From assembly GCA_018806985.1 (NCBI GenBank), contig JADANN010000192.1, positions 1,364,001 through 1,428,000 of the forward strand: a DNA stretch of 64,000 nucleotides, given 5' to 3'. A program made the position numbers and the translations under genes. Of the stretch, positions 1-10,966 are shown one piece after another (the first letter of the stretch is position 1; every line of letters begins with the position of its first letter). The notes beneath the pieces were generated by a model. That model was given only the letters and a program-made list of their open reading frames with translations. It had not been told where the DNA came from and did not search any database. Source of the stretch: Angiostrongylus vasorum. Lineage: Eukaryota; Nematoda; Chromadorea; Rhabditida; Metastrongylidae.

Positions 1-80
1 CACTATATAGGTGAGTCGGGAAAGGTCCATCCATTCGTGTAAGGTCCATTAAACTGTTCTTTTTAATCACTTGTTTAGAA

Positions 81-232
81 ATGTTCTGCTTATATTGGCG
101 GCTCTTCGTTGTTTCCATTTCCATGTGTTCACCTGCATCTCCTACAAGGGATAACTTTCGAATTTTGACCCGTGTGGCATGCGATTGCATCGTTTGTCAG
201 AGGACATCGTTTGCACACTCTCTGGCTTTCGC
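81..232 (+). CDS. Possible first exon of a secreted protein (unassigned)
   Basis: I do not recognise this protein. An AG acceptor in a T-rich context (ttgtttag, ending at 78) lies three bases before an ATG at 81, as at a nematode trans-splice site. The reading frame begins with a hydrophobic stretch that resembles a signal peptide, followed by several cysteines (two CxxC-like spacings near residues 34-39), and runs to a good donor (gtgaga at 233). Reading through the donor gives a stop at 234-236. No matching downstream exon was found. It may be a real first exon or chance. Confidence 0.2.
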
Positions 233-236
233 GTGA

Positions 237-1440
237 GATTTTCGACATGGTTAAGGCATCAGTTTACATCTTACCAAATAGTGGATTGCTGGAAAAACTC
301 ATTATTAAAAAAAGTAGGACAGAAGGTTTGGTTCCTCATTTCATTGGTAGTTTGTTTGAGAACCACGGATATAACTTGTGTTGCTGCCCTATACCTGAAA
401 AAATCTTCCTCGACCTCATTTTCCATGTCCAGTGGACAGTTTAGATTCATGTAGAATGTGGGCAGTTATCAAGGAACCATTCATCTCATGTGTTGAAGAA
501 GTTGGTTTTATTCTGATTTATTCGCAATACTATTCACTTCTTTACTTCCTTTCACTAATTGAGTACCGTATCCGATTCTCTGGTGCCCTTTGTAAATAAT
601 GATGATGGCGTCGACAACGCGAGTGTTTGATATAAAATTACCATCAAGGAGGAGTATGCTCACTTCGTCCCAATAGAGCGAATTTATTGCCAACTGCTTT
701 ATGACAGTGAAGAGCTTCAAGGAAGGACTGCACTTTTGTGGTCTATCAGTCCAGCAGAATTTTTACGTATTACGGAAGCACACCTCAATCATGAGAATTA
801 TTTGATGGTATTTGCTTCTACGCGAAGCCACATTTTTCTCATTAGACCAAGATCAGGCGATTGGTAGCTGATAATTCCAACGGTATTCTACGCTTCAAAA
901 AGCAGAATCTTGGTTCAAATCATATTTGCTTTCCATCCATCTTTTTTCGTCGTGCTTAGAAGGGCTATCCTCGTGAGCAATTTCAGGTTCAAATTGACCA
1001 GCAACTTGAGCAGTCATCTTTCAGCAATTTTTGCAGTCATTCATCCTATGGACTATGACCATACCTAAGAATCTTTATAGATCCTATCCTTTTGGAAATA
1101 TGTTTTATTACGATCTGCAAGAAGTGCGCGTTTTTTCCTTCCAGATCAAAAGAGTGAGCTAACGATTTTATTTGGAAAGGCTGCCATCGGAATCTGGAAG
1201 CTATATGGCCTGAAAGCTCTCCATGCCACGCCGACCTCGAAATTTGCACGTTTCTTATCGAAGCAAGAAAACAGTTAAGAATTCACTTCTTGATTAATTC
1301 TTCTCGCTGTTGCTTTGTCATTTGTGTGCTACTAAAAAAATGCAATGTCAGTTTCTTTCGTTATTGGACTCAGCCTTCATATCCTCATTTCGGTTGTGGA
1401 TAAAAAAGCACTTCTGCAGCATTAATTATCAATACTTTTC
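237..1440. other. Non-coding stretch, nothing recognised
   Basis: A-T rich sequence without a convincing exon, RNA gene or member of the window's repeat families. Short open frames here (for example 1046-1249 on the minus strand) lack splice context and recognisable motifs. Confidence 0.5.
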
Positions 1441-1469
1441 ACAAAATGATAGGTATATTGCTTTTTGAT

Positions 1470-1835
1470 GGAGAGGATAGCACAGTGGTAGGAATGTCCG
1501 TCATCACGTCGACGGCGCTAGTTAATTTCCACTCCGCCCAACCAAGTCTCTCATCTCTCGGGAATTTGGTACCGGACTTGTCTGGGGAAAAAAAATCATT
1601 TTATGCAATCCAACTGCGTACCCTCCAGCCTGGCTATCTCAGGAGTGCAGGGAAAATTGCTCGACCAGCATACGACATTCAAGATGAAATAGAAGTCGTC
1701 AAACACCAACCCAAGCCACACGTAAAGTTGGAAGATCTTCGTGGAGAATGGATGCAAGGAAACGAATCAAATGCGAGAAGTGCTAGGATTCGCACGGCTG
1801 ACGCGAAGACGGGTCATATAAAACAGAATAAAAGA
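1470..1835 (+). mobile_element. SINE family D, copy D1
   Basis: A tRNA-like head with an A box (TAGCACAGTGG, 1478-1488) is followed by a body shared with copies at 41.4, 49.2 and 57.8 kb, including the segment around 1625-1700 (tggctatctcagga) and the 3' part around 1700-1800. Together with the perfect B box in copy D3 this makes family D a tRNA-derived SINE of roughly 350 bp. The B-box region is degraded in this copy. Confidence 0.65.
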
Positions 1836-2024
1836 AATTTTGCTTTTTTGGTGTCTAGACAATGTCAACTTTTTTTTCTTCTTCACTTTTTTCAGTGCAA
1901 TGACATTCTTCTTGGTGGTCCCGGTTTGAAATCCCGATAGAAATTTTTTGCAGCTGTTTTGCTTCCGCTCGAATTTTTTGATGCTCTGCTTTCCAAAAAG
2001 GGCATAACAGGTGCACTCAAAGGG

Positions 2025-2298
2025 CGCTTGTGGCGCAGTGGCGCCACTGCGATACACACGTGGAATCGATCCCTGCGCCCATGGCCCACCAAGCCCTCCA
2101 TCCCTCCGGGGTCGGCAAATTGGTACCAGTATCGTGTGGGAGGATAGCAGCACTGGCTCGATACATAGGTAGACCACCACGAGTCATTGTAAAGGCCAGA
2201 TATGCATTCAGTCACCTCCATCGATATCTGATGAAGTCGAATGCATGGCGCATCCCTCAGGGATTGATCAAGCCGAGAGCTTCTTATCCCTTTAAAGT
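2025..2298 (+). mobile_element. SINE family A, copy A1
   Basis: Good copy of the commonest repeat of the window. A box TGGCGCAGTGG at 2031-2041 and a B-box-like GGAATCGATCC at 2062-2072 form a Pol III internal promoter derived from a tRNA. The body contains the conserved stretch ggtcggcaaattggtacc and ends in ctttatcc-like sequence. Families of this design are non-autonomous and depend on LINE machinery. The open frames across it are by-products of the consensus. Confidence 0.8.
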
Positions 2299-3545
2299 GC
2301 ACTCATACGCAGCCGAGCATAAAAATTAATACACACATTGGCGCACATTATTACTTGTATCGACAAAATCTTTAACAAACACTAGGAATGCTTGTAACAA
2401 ATGCAACATAGTGTGAAACTTTTTGCTTTCGTTTAGTTAAGGTTTCTCCGAAGAATATTATCTATTGTATACAAACAAGCATTAAAGCGTGACAACTGCG
2501 GAAAGAAGAAGGGCACGTCATCCTTTTTTCTTGTTTCCATTCATCTTTTCTATACGCTCTGTCATTTCGCTACTCTCATAACCTCAGTTTAATAACTAGA
2601 ACGCTAGAAGAGATTTAGGAGTAACAACCATGTAGTTTTTTCTAGGTGAAATGTCCGTAAAAGAAAGAGACTTGTTAGCTTTTCACCATTCAACGTATTC
2701 GCAAAGACTTAATTTTTTTTTGGACAATCAATCGCGAAGATTTAACCTTCTCAACAATCAATAGCTTTGGTCCTAAAAACTTTGAACCTTACGGAAGAGA
2801 TTTTACCCTGTCGCTGTAGTGGCAGACATGAAGTTTTCATTAGATATTGTCTTCATTGTCTACTTCTGTGAAAGTCGAGTTTTTTAAAAAACCAGAAAAA
2901 GGTTGGGTTTTACGAACTTTTAACGTAAACCTTTTCGACAACCAGAAATGTTAACCATTCATTTGTGCTGTCATCTCGACCTACTGGGACGAGATCTCAA
3001 TTGCTCAATATCTTCAGCGTTCGAAATAAGGCTAGAAAAGCCAGAAGGAAAAAGAAGACTACCGATTGGTGCTTTGGGCTCAAGAAATTCAGATTTCAGT
3101 ACGAAAATAGAACAAGAAACTTTCATGTGGTCTGCAAAGCTTAACAGATTATATTAGTTCGTGAGCCCACTAGAAGCTGCGGTATTTTCTAACAGGAGAA
3201 AGCGCACTCCATTAATTGATTTCGATGCATAGGGCTCTAAAATGACGGTCGCTTTCAACTCTAAGCAACGATTTAAGACCTTGTAATGAGCCTTATTAAA
3301 GTGACTGGGAAAATAGTGGAATCTTCCGATTTTTTCCTTGTAACGCATGAATTCTCCCATCCCACCATAAAGAAGTTGTAATTTCCTGTCGCATCACGAG
3401 ATGTAGTTTTACCATTTTCCTTCACGAACGGTGCAAAGCTTAAAATTTCAGAATTCTTCTTCACTTCTTTGAGACACCCAATTCTAAGCAGCTCTAAAAT
3501 TTAAGCAGCACTGTAAACCAAGTATGCATACACTGGGTCGCGTTT
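2299..3545. other. Intergenic sequence, nothing recognised
   Basis: About 1.2 kb between two SINE A copies. No exon with splice support, RNA gene or known repeat was seen. A 69-codon open frame at 2948-3157 has no recognisable motif. Confidence 0.5.
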
Positions 3546-3812
3546 AGCGCAATAGTGTGTTGTTCTCTGCAGCACTAAAGGGATCAAGCACCGGTTCGAT
3601 CCTGTAACCCGGGCTCAACAAGCCTTTCATTCCTCTAGGATTTTCCAACTGGTAACAGACTAGTCCGCAGATAGCAACCCGATACATCGATGTGCAACCG
3701 AAAGTTATTGTAGAGGTTAGACATCCATTCAATCACATGGATGATAGTTGGTGTAGTGGAATGCATGGCGCAATCTTCATGGATCGTAGAACGTTGTACT
3801 CCTTAACTTTTA
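3546..3812 (+). mobile_element. SINE family A, copy A2 (old)
   Basis: Strongly diverged copy of family A. It retains a B-box-like ccggttcgatcctg near 3590, the segment corresponding to the aagccttycat core (3620-3650), cgatacatcgatg, and the attcaatcac/gaatgcatggcgca tail. Divergence suggests an older insertion than A1. Confidence 0.6.
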
Positions 3813-4700
3813 TGTTATATTAAATGGTCAGGAGTTAAATTATTTTTGATTTTAAACACCTACGAGGCGCTCACATCTCACTCGGGAATTCATAATTTAA
3901 TTGGCGTAGAAACGGGCTTATGAAAAGGGGAAATGTATCAAAAAAAAAGTTTCCTCTGCGGTGAAAGCACGCTACGCCACAGTATTTTACGTTATCGCAA
4001 AGGAAAATTTGGGGAAAGACCATTATTGGCGCGCCAAATGTCGAAAAACAAAATAAGGAAGCTGATTAGGGGTGTGGTCAGAAACGCACTTTCGGCGTTT
4101 GCCTCCCGGTATGAATTGAATTAAAGGAAAAAAGGAAACGCCGACTAGACCATGAGTTTTCATAGATAACTGGTAGCACTTGTACTAGGGAACTCTCCAA
4201 TCCTCTTCACTACCAATCAAATTCGGCCTTTCTCTCCACCTCTTCCTCTCTACCGCTTCGTTGATCTTCCATCTTTTCATACATTCAAGCCTTCATCCGT
4301 TTCTATATGTGGTATATGTGCCTGTCACATTCGTATCCTCTGTCTTACCACACGCATTTCCAATGAGCGATACCTGTTTGCTTTTCTACTGAATTGGCGA
4401 TTTCCGCATTGATGAATTCCGTCGTCTTAGCAGTGCGTCAACAGAAACTCGATTTTTTCGTGGAATTAAAACTGTTTCATAAATTTCTGTCGAGAAATTG
4501 CAATGCTACTGTAACCCTAAAATGAGGTGAGCGTTGACGTTCCAAAACAACTGCTGGGCAGAATTTTTAGTGCTGGTAATAAATGATTCATCCCACTAGC
4601 AGTTGTACTTCACATTTGAACAGACTTGAAGCGTGTCCTTTTCCTATCCACCCTCATTCATCACATCAAGATCGAAATATTATGTATTTCGACCATCTAT
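3813..4700. other. Upstream region of the Clc-like gene
   Basis: No gene seen. The stretch 4195-4340 is pyrimidine-rich (long CT runs on the + strand) and could be 5' flanking sequence of the Clc-like gene, but no TATA box or other element can be assigned with confidence. A 63-codon open frame at 3933-4124 is unrecognised. Confidence 0.4.
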
Positions 4701-4708
4701 TTGTGGAT

Positions 4709-4719
4709 ATTCATTACAG
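4709..4719 (+). promoter_or_regulatory. Possible trans-splice acceptor
   Basis: The sequence attcattacag ends 19 bases before the presumed ATG of the Clc-like gene. Nematode mRNAs often receive a spliced leader at such an acceptor shortly upstream of the start codon. It could instead be an ordinary acceptor following a 5' untranslated exon. Confidence 0.35.
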
Positions 4720-4738
4720 GACCAATTTCTACGCCTAC

Positions 4739-4828
4739 ATGTACAAAACCGTCTTAGTAGGCTCGATTGTATTCGTCGTGGCAGGAATGTTGCTTACCGT
4801 ATTCAGTTTATTCAGTCCTACATGGCAG
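4739..4828 (+). CDS. Clc-like (nematode claudin-like) protein, first coding exon
   Basis: Thirty codons from ATG 4739 to CAG 4828 encode a short cytoplasmic start (MYKT), a hydrophobic first membrane segment (VLVGSIVFVVAGMLLTVFSL) and FSPTWQ. This pattern is typical of the N-terminus of the nematode Clc-like family within the claudin/PMP22 superfamily, four-TM proteins of membranes and junctions. The following bases are gcacgt, so the donor would be a GC rather than a GT, or the donor is mutated. The presumed remaining exons are at 9713-10966; the exon(s) for the first extracellular loop were not found. Function beyond the family is not inferable. Confidence 0.6.
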
Positions 4829-5224
4829 GCACGTTATGATTGTATTTCTTAAGACTATCCAACCATTACGACGTCATTGCTTCATGTTCAACAAAAGGAC
4901 AAGAGTGTTTATTGAAGGTCATATCGCTAGGAAAACACCATTCATTCTACTCCATTCGTAATATTGTGCATGTCTATCGTTTTTGAGTGTATGTCTGATC
5001 TATGCAACGATTTTGGGAGAGTAGATTGAAGAGACCAGATACACGAAGTTAGTGTTTTTATGCTCCCAAGCTAGTCTGACATCAACCATAGGAATGTGAG
5101 AAATGAGCAAAACTCGAAACCTCAGGTAGGCTTCCAACTCCCGATTATCCTTACCAGGTGTCGCATGCTACCAATCATAGAAAAGAAAGACAAAAGTGAA
5201 GAAAAAAGCATAGTTGAGAAGAAG

Positions 5225-5390
5225 GCAATGCAGAGCCGTAGCTTGACGGGCATAGGTAAGGATAATCACATGTTCAAATTCCAACTGAAGTTCTGAGTTC
5301 TTCCCTTATCTCAGCATTTCTATAATTGTATTTCTCATCGTACCTTGCCGTGAAAAAAAACAGTAGGCAGCAAATAAAGTTAAAACATAC
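5225..5390 (+). mobile_element. SINE family B, copy B1
   Basis: The 3' part of family B is clear: ttatctcagcatt, attgtatttctc, then the typical accttgccgtgaaaa and caaataaagttaaa end at 5343-5388. The upstream tRNA-like head is degraded. It lies inside the long intron or gap of the Clc-like gene. Confidence 0.55.
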
Positions 5391-5919
5391 ATGAGCAGAT
5401 TTTAAGCATTATTCAGATAACCAGAAGACCAAGAACGGCTGAAATTCATCATCATGGTCTTTGGTGGGATTGTATAGTCTCAGATGGCACACTTATTCCA
5501 CTCGACTGGGAAAAGTCTTCTCAACAAAGCAGTAATTTTTCTCCAACTTCTTCATGTTTTACAAAAAAAACCATTAGCCAACTTTAATTTATTAATTAGA
5601 GATTTTATGCAAAGATTTTACATGAATTACTTAACTGCAGTTAACTTCGGAAGAATGCACAACGGAAAACGCCGTATTGCTTTTTACAATGGTCCTCAAG
5701 TGCGTGATTGCTCACAAATTCACTCCTGAATAAGGGTTTAAACGTCCTACCGAGTGAAAGCCGGGTGATGTTCTTGCTGAGTCAAGAACGTTAGTGGTGT
5801 AAGCCATTCTGGCACAACTCAATTCTAACTAAAATCAGTTGTATCCCTTACAAAATAAGAGTGAAATTTTGACTGGAAGGTTTGTTTATACAGGTGGGTT
5901 ATTTAATTCATAGAAATCT
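5391..5919. other. Non-coding, nothing recognised
   Basis: Sequence between two SINE fragments inside the putative long intron of the Clc-like gene. An open frame of 81 codons at 5484-5729 (+) has no recognisable motif and no flanking splice support. It does not resemble the missing first extracellular loop. Confidence 0.45.
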
Positions 5920-6045
5920 CGGACAGCAGGATGGGCGCTAGCAATTCTCCCTGGAGTGCTGAGATAGCCGGGCTGGAGCGTTCCCAATTGGATCGCAGAG
6001 AGCGACTTTTCCCAGACAAGTCCTGTACTTTTTAAAAGGTCTGTA
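5920..6045 (-). mobile_element. SINE family D, fragment D2
   Basis: Reverse-strand fragment matching the middle of D1 (1570-1660): gtgctgagatagccgggctgg on the + strand corresponds to ccagcctggctatctcagga in D1, followed by the counterpart of the ggacttgtctgggg region. Both ends are missing. Confidence 0.6.
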
Positions 6046-6866
6046 AAAAGGATACAGGTGCTTTAATAAACAGATATTGAAATAATTAAAAAACATGCAA
6101 TATTTTGTGTCGACTATTAGATCGTGCAATACCATAGAAGAAATAAGGGAGTACTAGCCAATGAATAGGATTTGATGAAGTTTTTTTGCTGATTTTTACG
6201 TTCAAGGATGTATAAATCCAATCTACCGATGAAATGTCTGGTTGACTTGACATGGCGAGAAGAAAGCGTGTCTTTTTGCGCTCTACGCGTCCAGATGCTA
6301 ATAGTTAAAAAATCTAGGTGAAAAGTGCGTAAGTAAATTCAATCCCGCGGTACAATCTCAGCTAAAGACTGTTTTGGAAAACGGTGACGCGTTCTCTAAA
6401 GAGCTCCTCTCTCACCGGTTTCTTCGTGAGTCCTCGATTTTTTTCTGTTTTTTTTCTACAATCTTATTACAATGAGAAGCTTCTATTTGTCATGATCTAG
6501 TGCATATCTGGAAATGGTCTTGGGATAGGCAGGATTCGGAGATTTCTCCTAATCAGAAGTCCTAGATAAGTGTAGCACATTCTTTTCTGGATCCTTGAAT
6601 AGTCATCCGTCATATTATTACGGAAATAGATGGTATGATGAAGTGCTATGCTACATTATTAAATTAAATAAGGAACAATAACCCTCATACCTAATGCTGT
6701 AAGTACAAGCATGAAAAAAGTGACAGAGGAAAGTGAACCTGAAGCTGCTGGTGAATTAGATTCGTTATGGAGGAACTCGTTAACCAAATGAGTATAGTGA
6801 AGGATATCGAGAATGTTGGAGGCAGTATAGAGAGAAGTTGTCCAAGGAAATTTGAGAAAATTATCC
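6046..6866. other. Non-coding, nothing recognised
   Basis: A-T rich sequence without recognisable exons or repeats, still between the recognised exons of the Clc-like gene. Confidence 0.45.
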
Positions 6867-7168
6867 GGGCCTTTTAAAGGAATAGGAAGGGATAATGTGC
6901 TTGATGTTTCTCAGCCCGTGAGAAATTCATCATGGATTCTATATATTCAAGCATCGTTATAGGTGGTTGAGTGTGTATCTGGGCAATACTATAACATGCA
7001 GCAGCCCACCGATGTGTCGAATCAGTGCTACTATCTTCCCAAGCAAGTTTGATGTCAAGTTTTCGACTCCCGAAAGATGGAAGACTTGTCCAGCTCAGGG
7101 TAGGGTATAGAGTCAGTTGCCGAAGAAATATGTTTTTGTAGTGCACTACTAACTGTGCTATAAGCGCC
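6867..7168 (-). mobile_element. SINE family A, copy A3 (old)
   Basis: Diverged reverse copy. Recognisable blocks are gatgtgtcgaatcagtgct, the ttcccaagcaagtttgatg counterpart of the cagacaagtctggta core, and gaaagatggaagacttg. The order matches other minus-strand copies such as A9. The 103-codon minus frame across it is a by-product. Confidence 0.55.
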
Positions 7169-7487
7169 CAACTGTGTCTTTTCACGCACTGCTCATCGTG
7201 ATGGCATTTGAACGGCGTGAAGACAAGAGTTCCACCATTACCCGTGAAGGAATTTTTAGGGGTGGAGTTGTACTACGCCCACTTTTTTGCACAGAAACTC
7301 TTCTACTTTCACGTTCTTACTCGCATGACAGAGGTGAGCAGCGAATTTTACTCGTGTGAAATCGAAGTTCCGGGCAACCATAGTAGTTGTCGAGCTATCC
7401 GGATAAGATAGGCACCAATTTTCTTGAAAAAAGATAATACCAACTATTTAATATTTTTTAAATTAGTAAGCCTGCAAAAGGCTTTCA

Positions 7488-7565
7488 TAAGAACTTTATT
7501 CTGGATGAGGTTTCAAAGCGTTCGGCTTTTTTCAGAGCTGCGATGATTCAAGTCGACTGTCTCTA
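7488..7565 (-). repeat. Degenerate PLE terminal-repeat fragment
   Basis: The + strand here (ttattctgg... gtttcaaagcgttcggc...cagagctgcgatgattcaagtcg) resembles a decayed reverse complement of the hammerhead-containing PLE end seen at 8215-8500 and 14163-14940. No ribozyme core survives. Confidence 0.3.
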
Positions 7566-8214
7566 GCTGCTCGATCATGAAATGTGGATCTTTGTAGTCG
7601 TACCGAGTCGTATCCAGTAGAGTAGAGCATCACTCAAGTCATCCAGCATTTACTGCTTAAATATGCTGTGACATGCACACCTTACCTCAATTTCATGAAG
7701 TCCAGAACACCATACCGGCAGGGAGAACCGCTTCTCACCTTACGACAACTGCGCGGAGGTCCATAACAACCTTGGAAAATCGGAATACTTCCAAAACAAA
7801 CTTTTCCTTAACCTAGGGAATGGGTGACCAGTATCCCTAGCTTATTGATAAGGGCACATGAGATTGTTGAAAAAGATTCCTACTGTGATATCGTCTTCTT
7901 TTTGGAGACCGCAACGATTCGAAACTACCGTCTACACCAGTGCTTTCGTGCAATGTGAGTCTTCGTAGCGGCAAAGAAGTGGAATGATTAGTTAATCTAT
8001 GATCATCCAGTACTACGCATTGAATCGATCCACCAGCACTACATAAAAGTCGCGCGCAATCACTGCGCATTAAGATCACTGTTCAATCACCACTCAGTCA
8101 CACGAGTAATTCTACAGTCATTGTTCGATATACTGTAACACAAACTATTACGGTCGTCTGTCCAGTACCTATACTCAGAAAAATTCATTGTCGATGACTC
8201 TTAACTGAATATGC

Positions 8215-8500
8215 TCTGAACTTGTCCCGGAAAAACAAGTTACTATCACGGGACAATCACAACTATCAACCATCAGCATCCTACATAAAATGACATCACC
8301 GATGAGTGTGCCTCATTCGAGAGATGGTCCGCTTAGGAAGACACAACTCAATACGAAGGCGAAGGCACCACATCGAGACAAAGAAGAACCGTGGACTACC
8401 GACTCGGATCGTCAGCTCTGATGAAGACGAAGGCGTCGAAATGTTAGCCGAATAAAAAATTGTTTATGAACCTCGCGCAAGCTTGCCAAAGAAAGAATGT
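8215..8500 (+). repeat. PLE terminal repeat with ribozyme core (E2)
   Basis: About 285 bp shared with 14625-14940 (+) and 14163-14450 (reverse). Shared blocks are the ggaaaaacaagttactatca segment, the aggaagacacaactc segment, accgactcggatcgtcagct, the ribozyme-like core at 8415-8448, and the end tttatgaacctcgcgcaagc. The block is interpreted as the terminal repeat of a Penelope-like element because the same ribozyme-type core sits at the ends of the coding PLE at 36.9-38.6 kb. Confidence 0.55.
8415..8448 (+). ncRNA. Hammerhead-ribozyme-like core, partly decayed
   Basis: GCT (8415-8417) followed by CTGATGA (8418-8424), one extra A, helix II GACG-AAGG-CGTC (8426-8437), GAAA (8438-8441), then TGTT and AGC. 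Helix I GCU/AGC and helix II pair, but the helix III sequence is AUGU instead of the self-complementary ACGU, so self-cleavage is doubtful. Confidence 0.45.
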
Positions 8501-8867
8501 ATGCTCTGAACTGTTTATCCAACAATCTCGTCAAGAGATTCTGCAGGCCCTGAAGGCACATTAACTGCCACAGTTAGTTTACACATGGAACAGCTAAATG
8601 GTGTCACGCCTCGTTGGATTTGGTTAATGCAGTTATTTTTGAGATTTATCAATGAACTCCGACGATGCCCGCATGTTTAATAAAGGATTGAGATGAATTT
8701 TCATAGATCTCTAAAGTCTCAGTTAAATAATGAGGTACGTTAATTCATGAGAAACAAATAATATGAAGAAGAGGACAAGAAGATAGAGAAACTAAAACGG
8801 CGGTTACTATTTGCTCCAGTCATTTAATGTAGAAAATAACTTGGACAATATGTATTTAAATTGTTGG

Positions 8868-9090
8868 ACCTACGCGAGGTTGATAAATTTGTTTATTTCG
8901 GCTAACGTTTCGACGTCTTCGTTTTAACCAGAACCGGTTATCTGTGTCGGTGGTGCACAATTGATCGTTATCTCCATGTCAACTGTGGGCCACCGACACA
9001 GATCATCGGCTCTGATGAGGACGAAGACGTCGAAACGGTAGCCGAAATAAACAAATTTATCAACCTCGCGTAAGCTCAACAATTTAAATA
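8868..9090. repeat. PLE terminal-repeat foldback (E3)
   Basis: Near-perfect inverted repeat: the left arm from acgcgaggttgataaatttg (about 8873) through the tttcgacgtcttcg block to about 8935 is the reverse complement of the right arm, which ends ttatcaacctcgcgt at about 9071. The loop also carries an inner inverted pair, gtgtcggtgg/ccaccgacac, around 8945 and 8990. It looks like two PLE ends in opposite orientation. Confidence 0.65.
9007..9044 (+). ncRNA. Hammerhead-ribozyme-like core (E3 right arm)
   Basis: Helix I CGGCT (9007-9011), CTGATGA (9012-9018), one extra G, helix II GACG-AAGA-CGTC (9020-9031), GAAA (9032-9035), CGGT, then AGCCG (9040-9044). Helices I and II are fully paired. The helix III/cleavage region reads ACGGUA rather than ACGUU, a one-base change that probably weakens or abolishes cleavage. 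Confidence 0.5.
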
Positions 9091-9712
9091 CATGTTGATT
9101 ATTTTGCTACCGAGGTTAAATGACGGTCGGTTTGAAAACTTGGACAATGTCTGATCTGATCGCTGGAGTAACACAAACTGCCTTGTCGTCTTTTTATGCA
9201 AGCTGTCTGAGGTATCTTATTTAGTCGGTACGAGGAAATATCAACTGAAATATATCAATGGACTACATAACATGTCAGATTGAAGACGCATAAACAGAAT
9301 GAATGGAGGGTAAAAAGTAGCTTAAGGAGAAGGTGTTGACATCACCGAGAATGGCTGCACTCTGCTGATCCCATATTGGCACAAATGGAGTTGAGCACCG
9401 TGTTTGTGTTCGACATCACGAAGGTCCACATTGGCTAAGCAGCAGCGCGGCCGATGAAATTTACAAGAAAAGCAAGCTAATGCGGATGGAAATAAGCTTC
9501 CCTAAGGTTGTTGTAGAGGAATCATGTAAAAATGGATGCAGCCACTAGTAATTCTGCAAAAAAAATAAAACGAACAGTTTATTCCTTGAAACTCCATGTT
9601 TTTCCAAGCTTATTGAAGATATATGGTATGCAAATAATTACATTTCTGTAGAAAAATTCACAATTTCAGCTCATCACAAATCTGTGATATTTTTTCTCCA
9701 CGTTCACATTAG

Positions 9713-10966
9713 TATTTGGAGCGATCGGCGTCATAACCGGTGCGTGTTCACCGTGTTTTCCGCCGAATTCGTTGCTTTACGTGGTCTCATTATTCATGAC
9801 AGGTATGTTGCTACTAAGAACAGTAACCCTCATCGGCTTTTAAAATGTGGTCTTACTGGAGTTTAAAACAAAGCAGGGTCAAACTGAGAACCCACGTCGA
9901 AGTTCTGCCGCATGACGTGATAACGATGGAAATTACTAGATTTTTAAGCCTAAGTTTTGTTGAAGGGCTCCTATGGTCCTGTAGTCGGAGGCGCCCTGCA
10001 ACACACATGTGGGATCGATCCCCGCGCCCATGGTTTACCAAGCCTTCCATCCCTCCGGGATCGGCAAATTGGTGCCAGACTTGTCTGAGAGGATAGCAGC
10101 ACTGGCTCGATGCATCGATAGGCCACGGTGAGTCATTATAAAGGCAAGATATGCATTCATTCACCTCCAAACGATGCTTAATGAAGTCGAATGCATGGAG
10201 CATCCCTCGGGGATTGATCAACGCAGAAAGCTCTATCCTTTTTTAAGCTTCCACGGACATCAACGAAAGAAAAATCTTCCTGAACCAGCGATCTATCTTT
10301 CAAGCAAAGAATGAGTTGAAGCCTCTTTCCTAGTTTACAAACTATGGAAGAGCGGCTGTGATTAACAAGACGTAGAAACTCTCTGGTTCGGCTTTAGAGA
10401 CCTGTTATGCATTATAGGTGCTTGTTCGTTGTTATCGGATGTCATTTTCGTTCTTGGGACAGCGAATACCGTAACAACTATAAAGGAGCCGTCGCACCCT
10501 GAGGGTTCTGGCGGTGAGGTGAGAAATGAGCTGGTTAAATATTAGGCAATTTTGAGATACGTGCCATAAAATTTATGAGAGAAATAATAAAACTTAGCAT
10601 TTATGAGATTCACCTAGACGGTCCGTAAAGTTTATGTAACAATTCAACAGCACAGATATTTATGAACGACTTTATTTTGTTTAGAACCGTGTTGGTACGG
10701 CTTGCTACGTCCACATGTTTGCAACGACTCTTTTCCTGTTGGCACTTATGTCATCGATTGTTTCGGCTTATCTGTTAATGACATCGGATAGAGGACGAGA
10801 GGGATGTTGCACCACCAGAAAAACAGCTCATACAACAGCATGGGTTGGTTCCCTTTTTTTGTTACACGACCCAACGTTACATATTGTGGGGATGCTAGCA
10901 CTTCTCCCATTCGATTCGTTTTCTGGCATCCTCCATACACGAAGGTGTTCGAACTTTTGTGGATGA
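9713..10966 (+). CDS. Clc-like (nematode claudin-like) protein, 3' exons
   Basis: Three exons join in phase. Exon 9713-9802 (after an acceptor ending cacattag; donor gtatgt) begins in phase 1 and encodes FGAIGVITGACSPCFPP plus the start of the next membrane segment. Exon 10418-10518 (acceptor cattatag, donor gtgaga) completes it (SLLSDVIFVLG) and a hydrophilic extracellular part. Exon 10685-10966 (acceptor ttttgtttag) starts NRVGTACYVHMFATTLFLL and contains the last membrane segment (LALMSSIVSAYLL), as in Clc-like/claudin proteins. The last about 50 residues before the stop at 10964-10966 are unlike the family, so the true C-terminus may use another splice. Together with 4739-4828 this would be one gene, but the first-extracellular-loop exon is missing between them. 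Confidence 0.6.
9966..10240 (+). mobile_element. SINE family A, copy A4
   Basis: Well-preserved copy lying in the intron between Clc-like exons 9713-9802 and 10418-10518. It has the B-box-like gggatcgatccc, the ccttccatccctccggga core and an attgatcaacgcagaaagc tail. The A-box region is eroded (ctgtagtcgg). Confidence 0.75.

Noticed and set aside
9370..9500. Possible first-extracellular-loop exon of the Clc-like gene (frame with CVRHHEGPHW).
   Set aside because: An in-frame stop lies just upstream, there is no acceptor, and the end phase does not match the exon at 9713.
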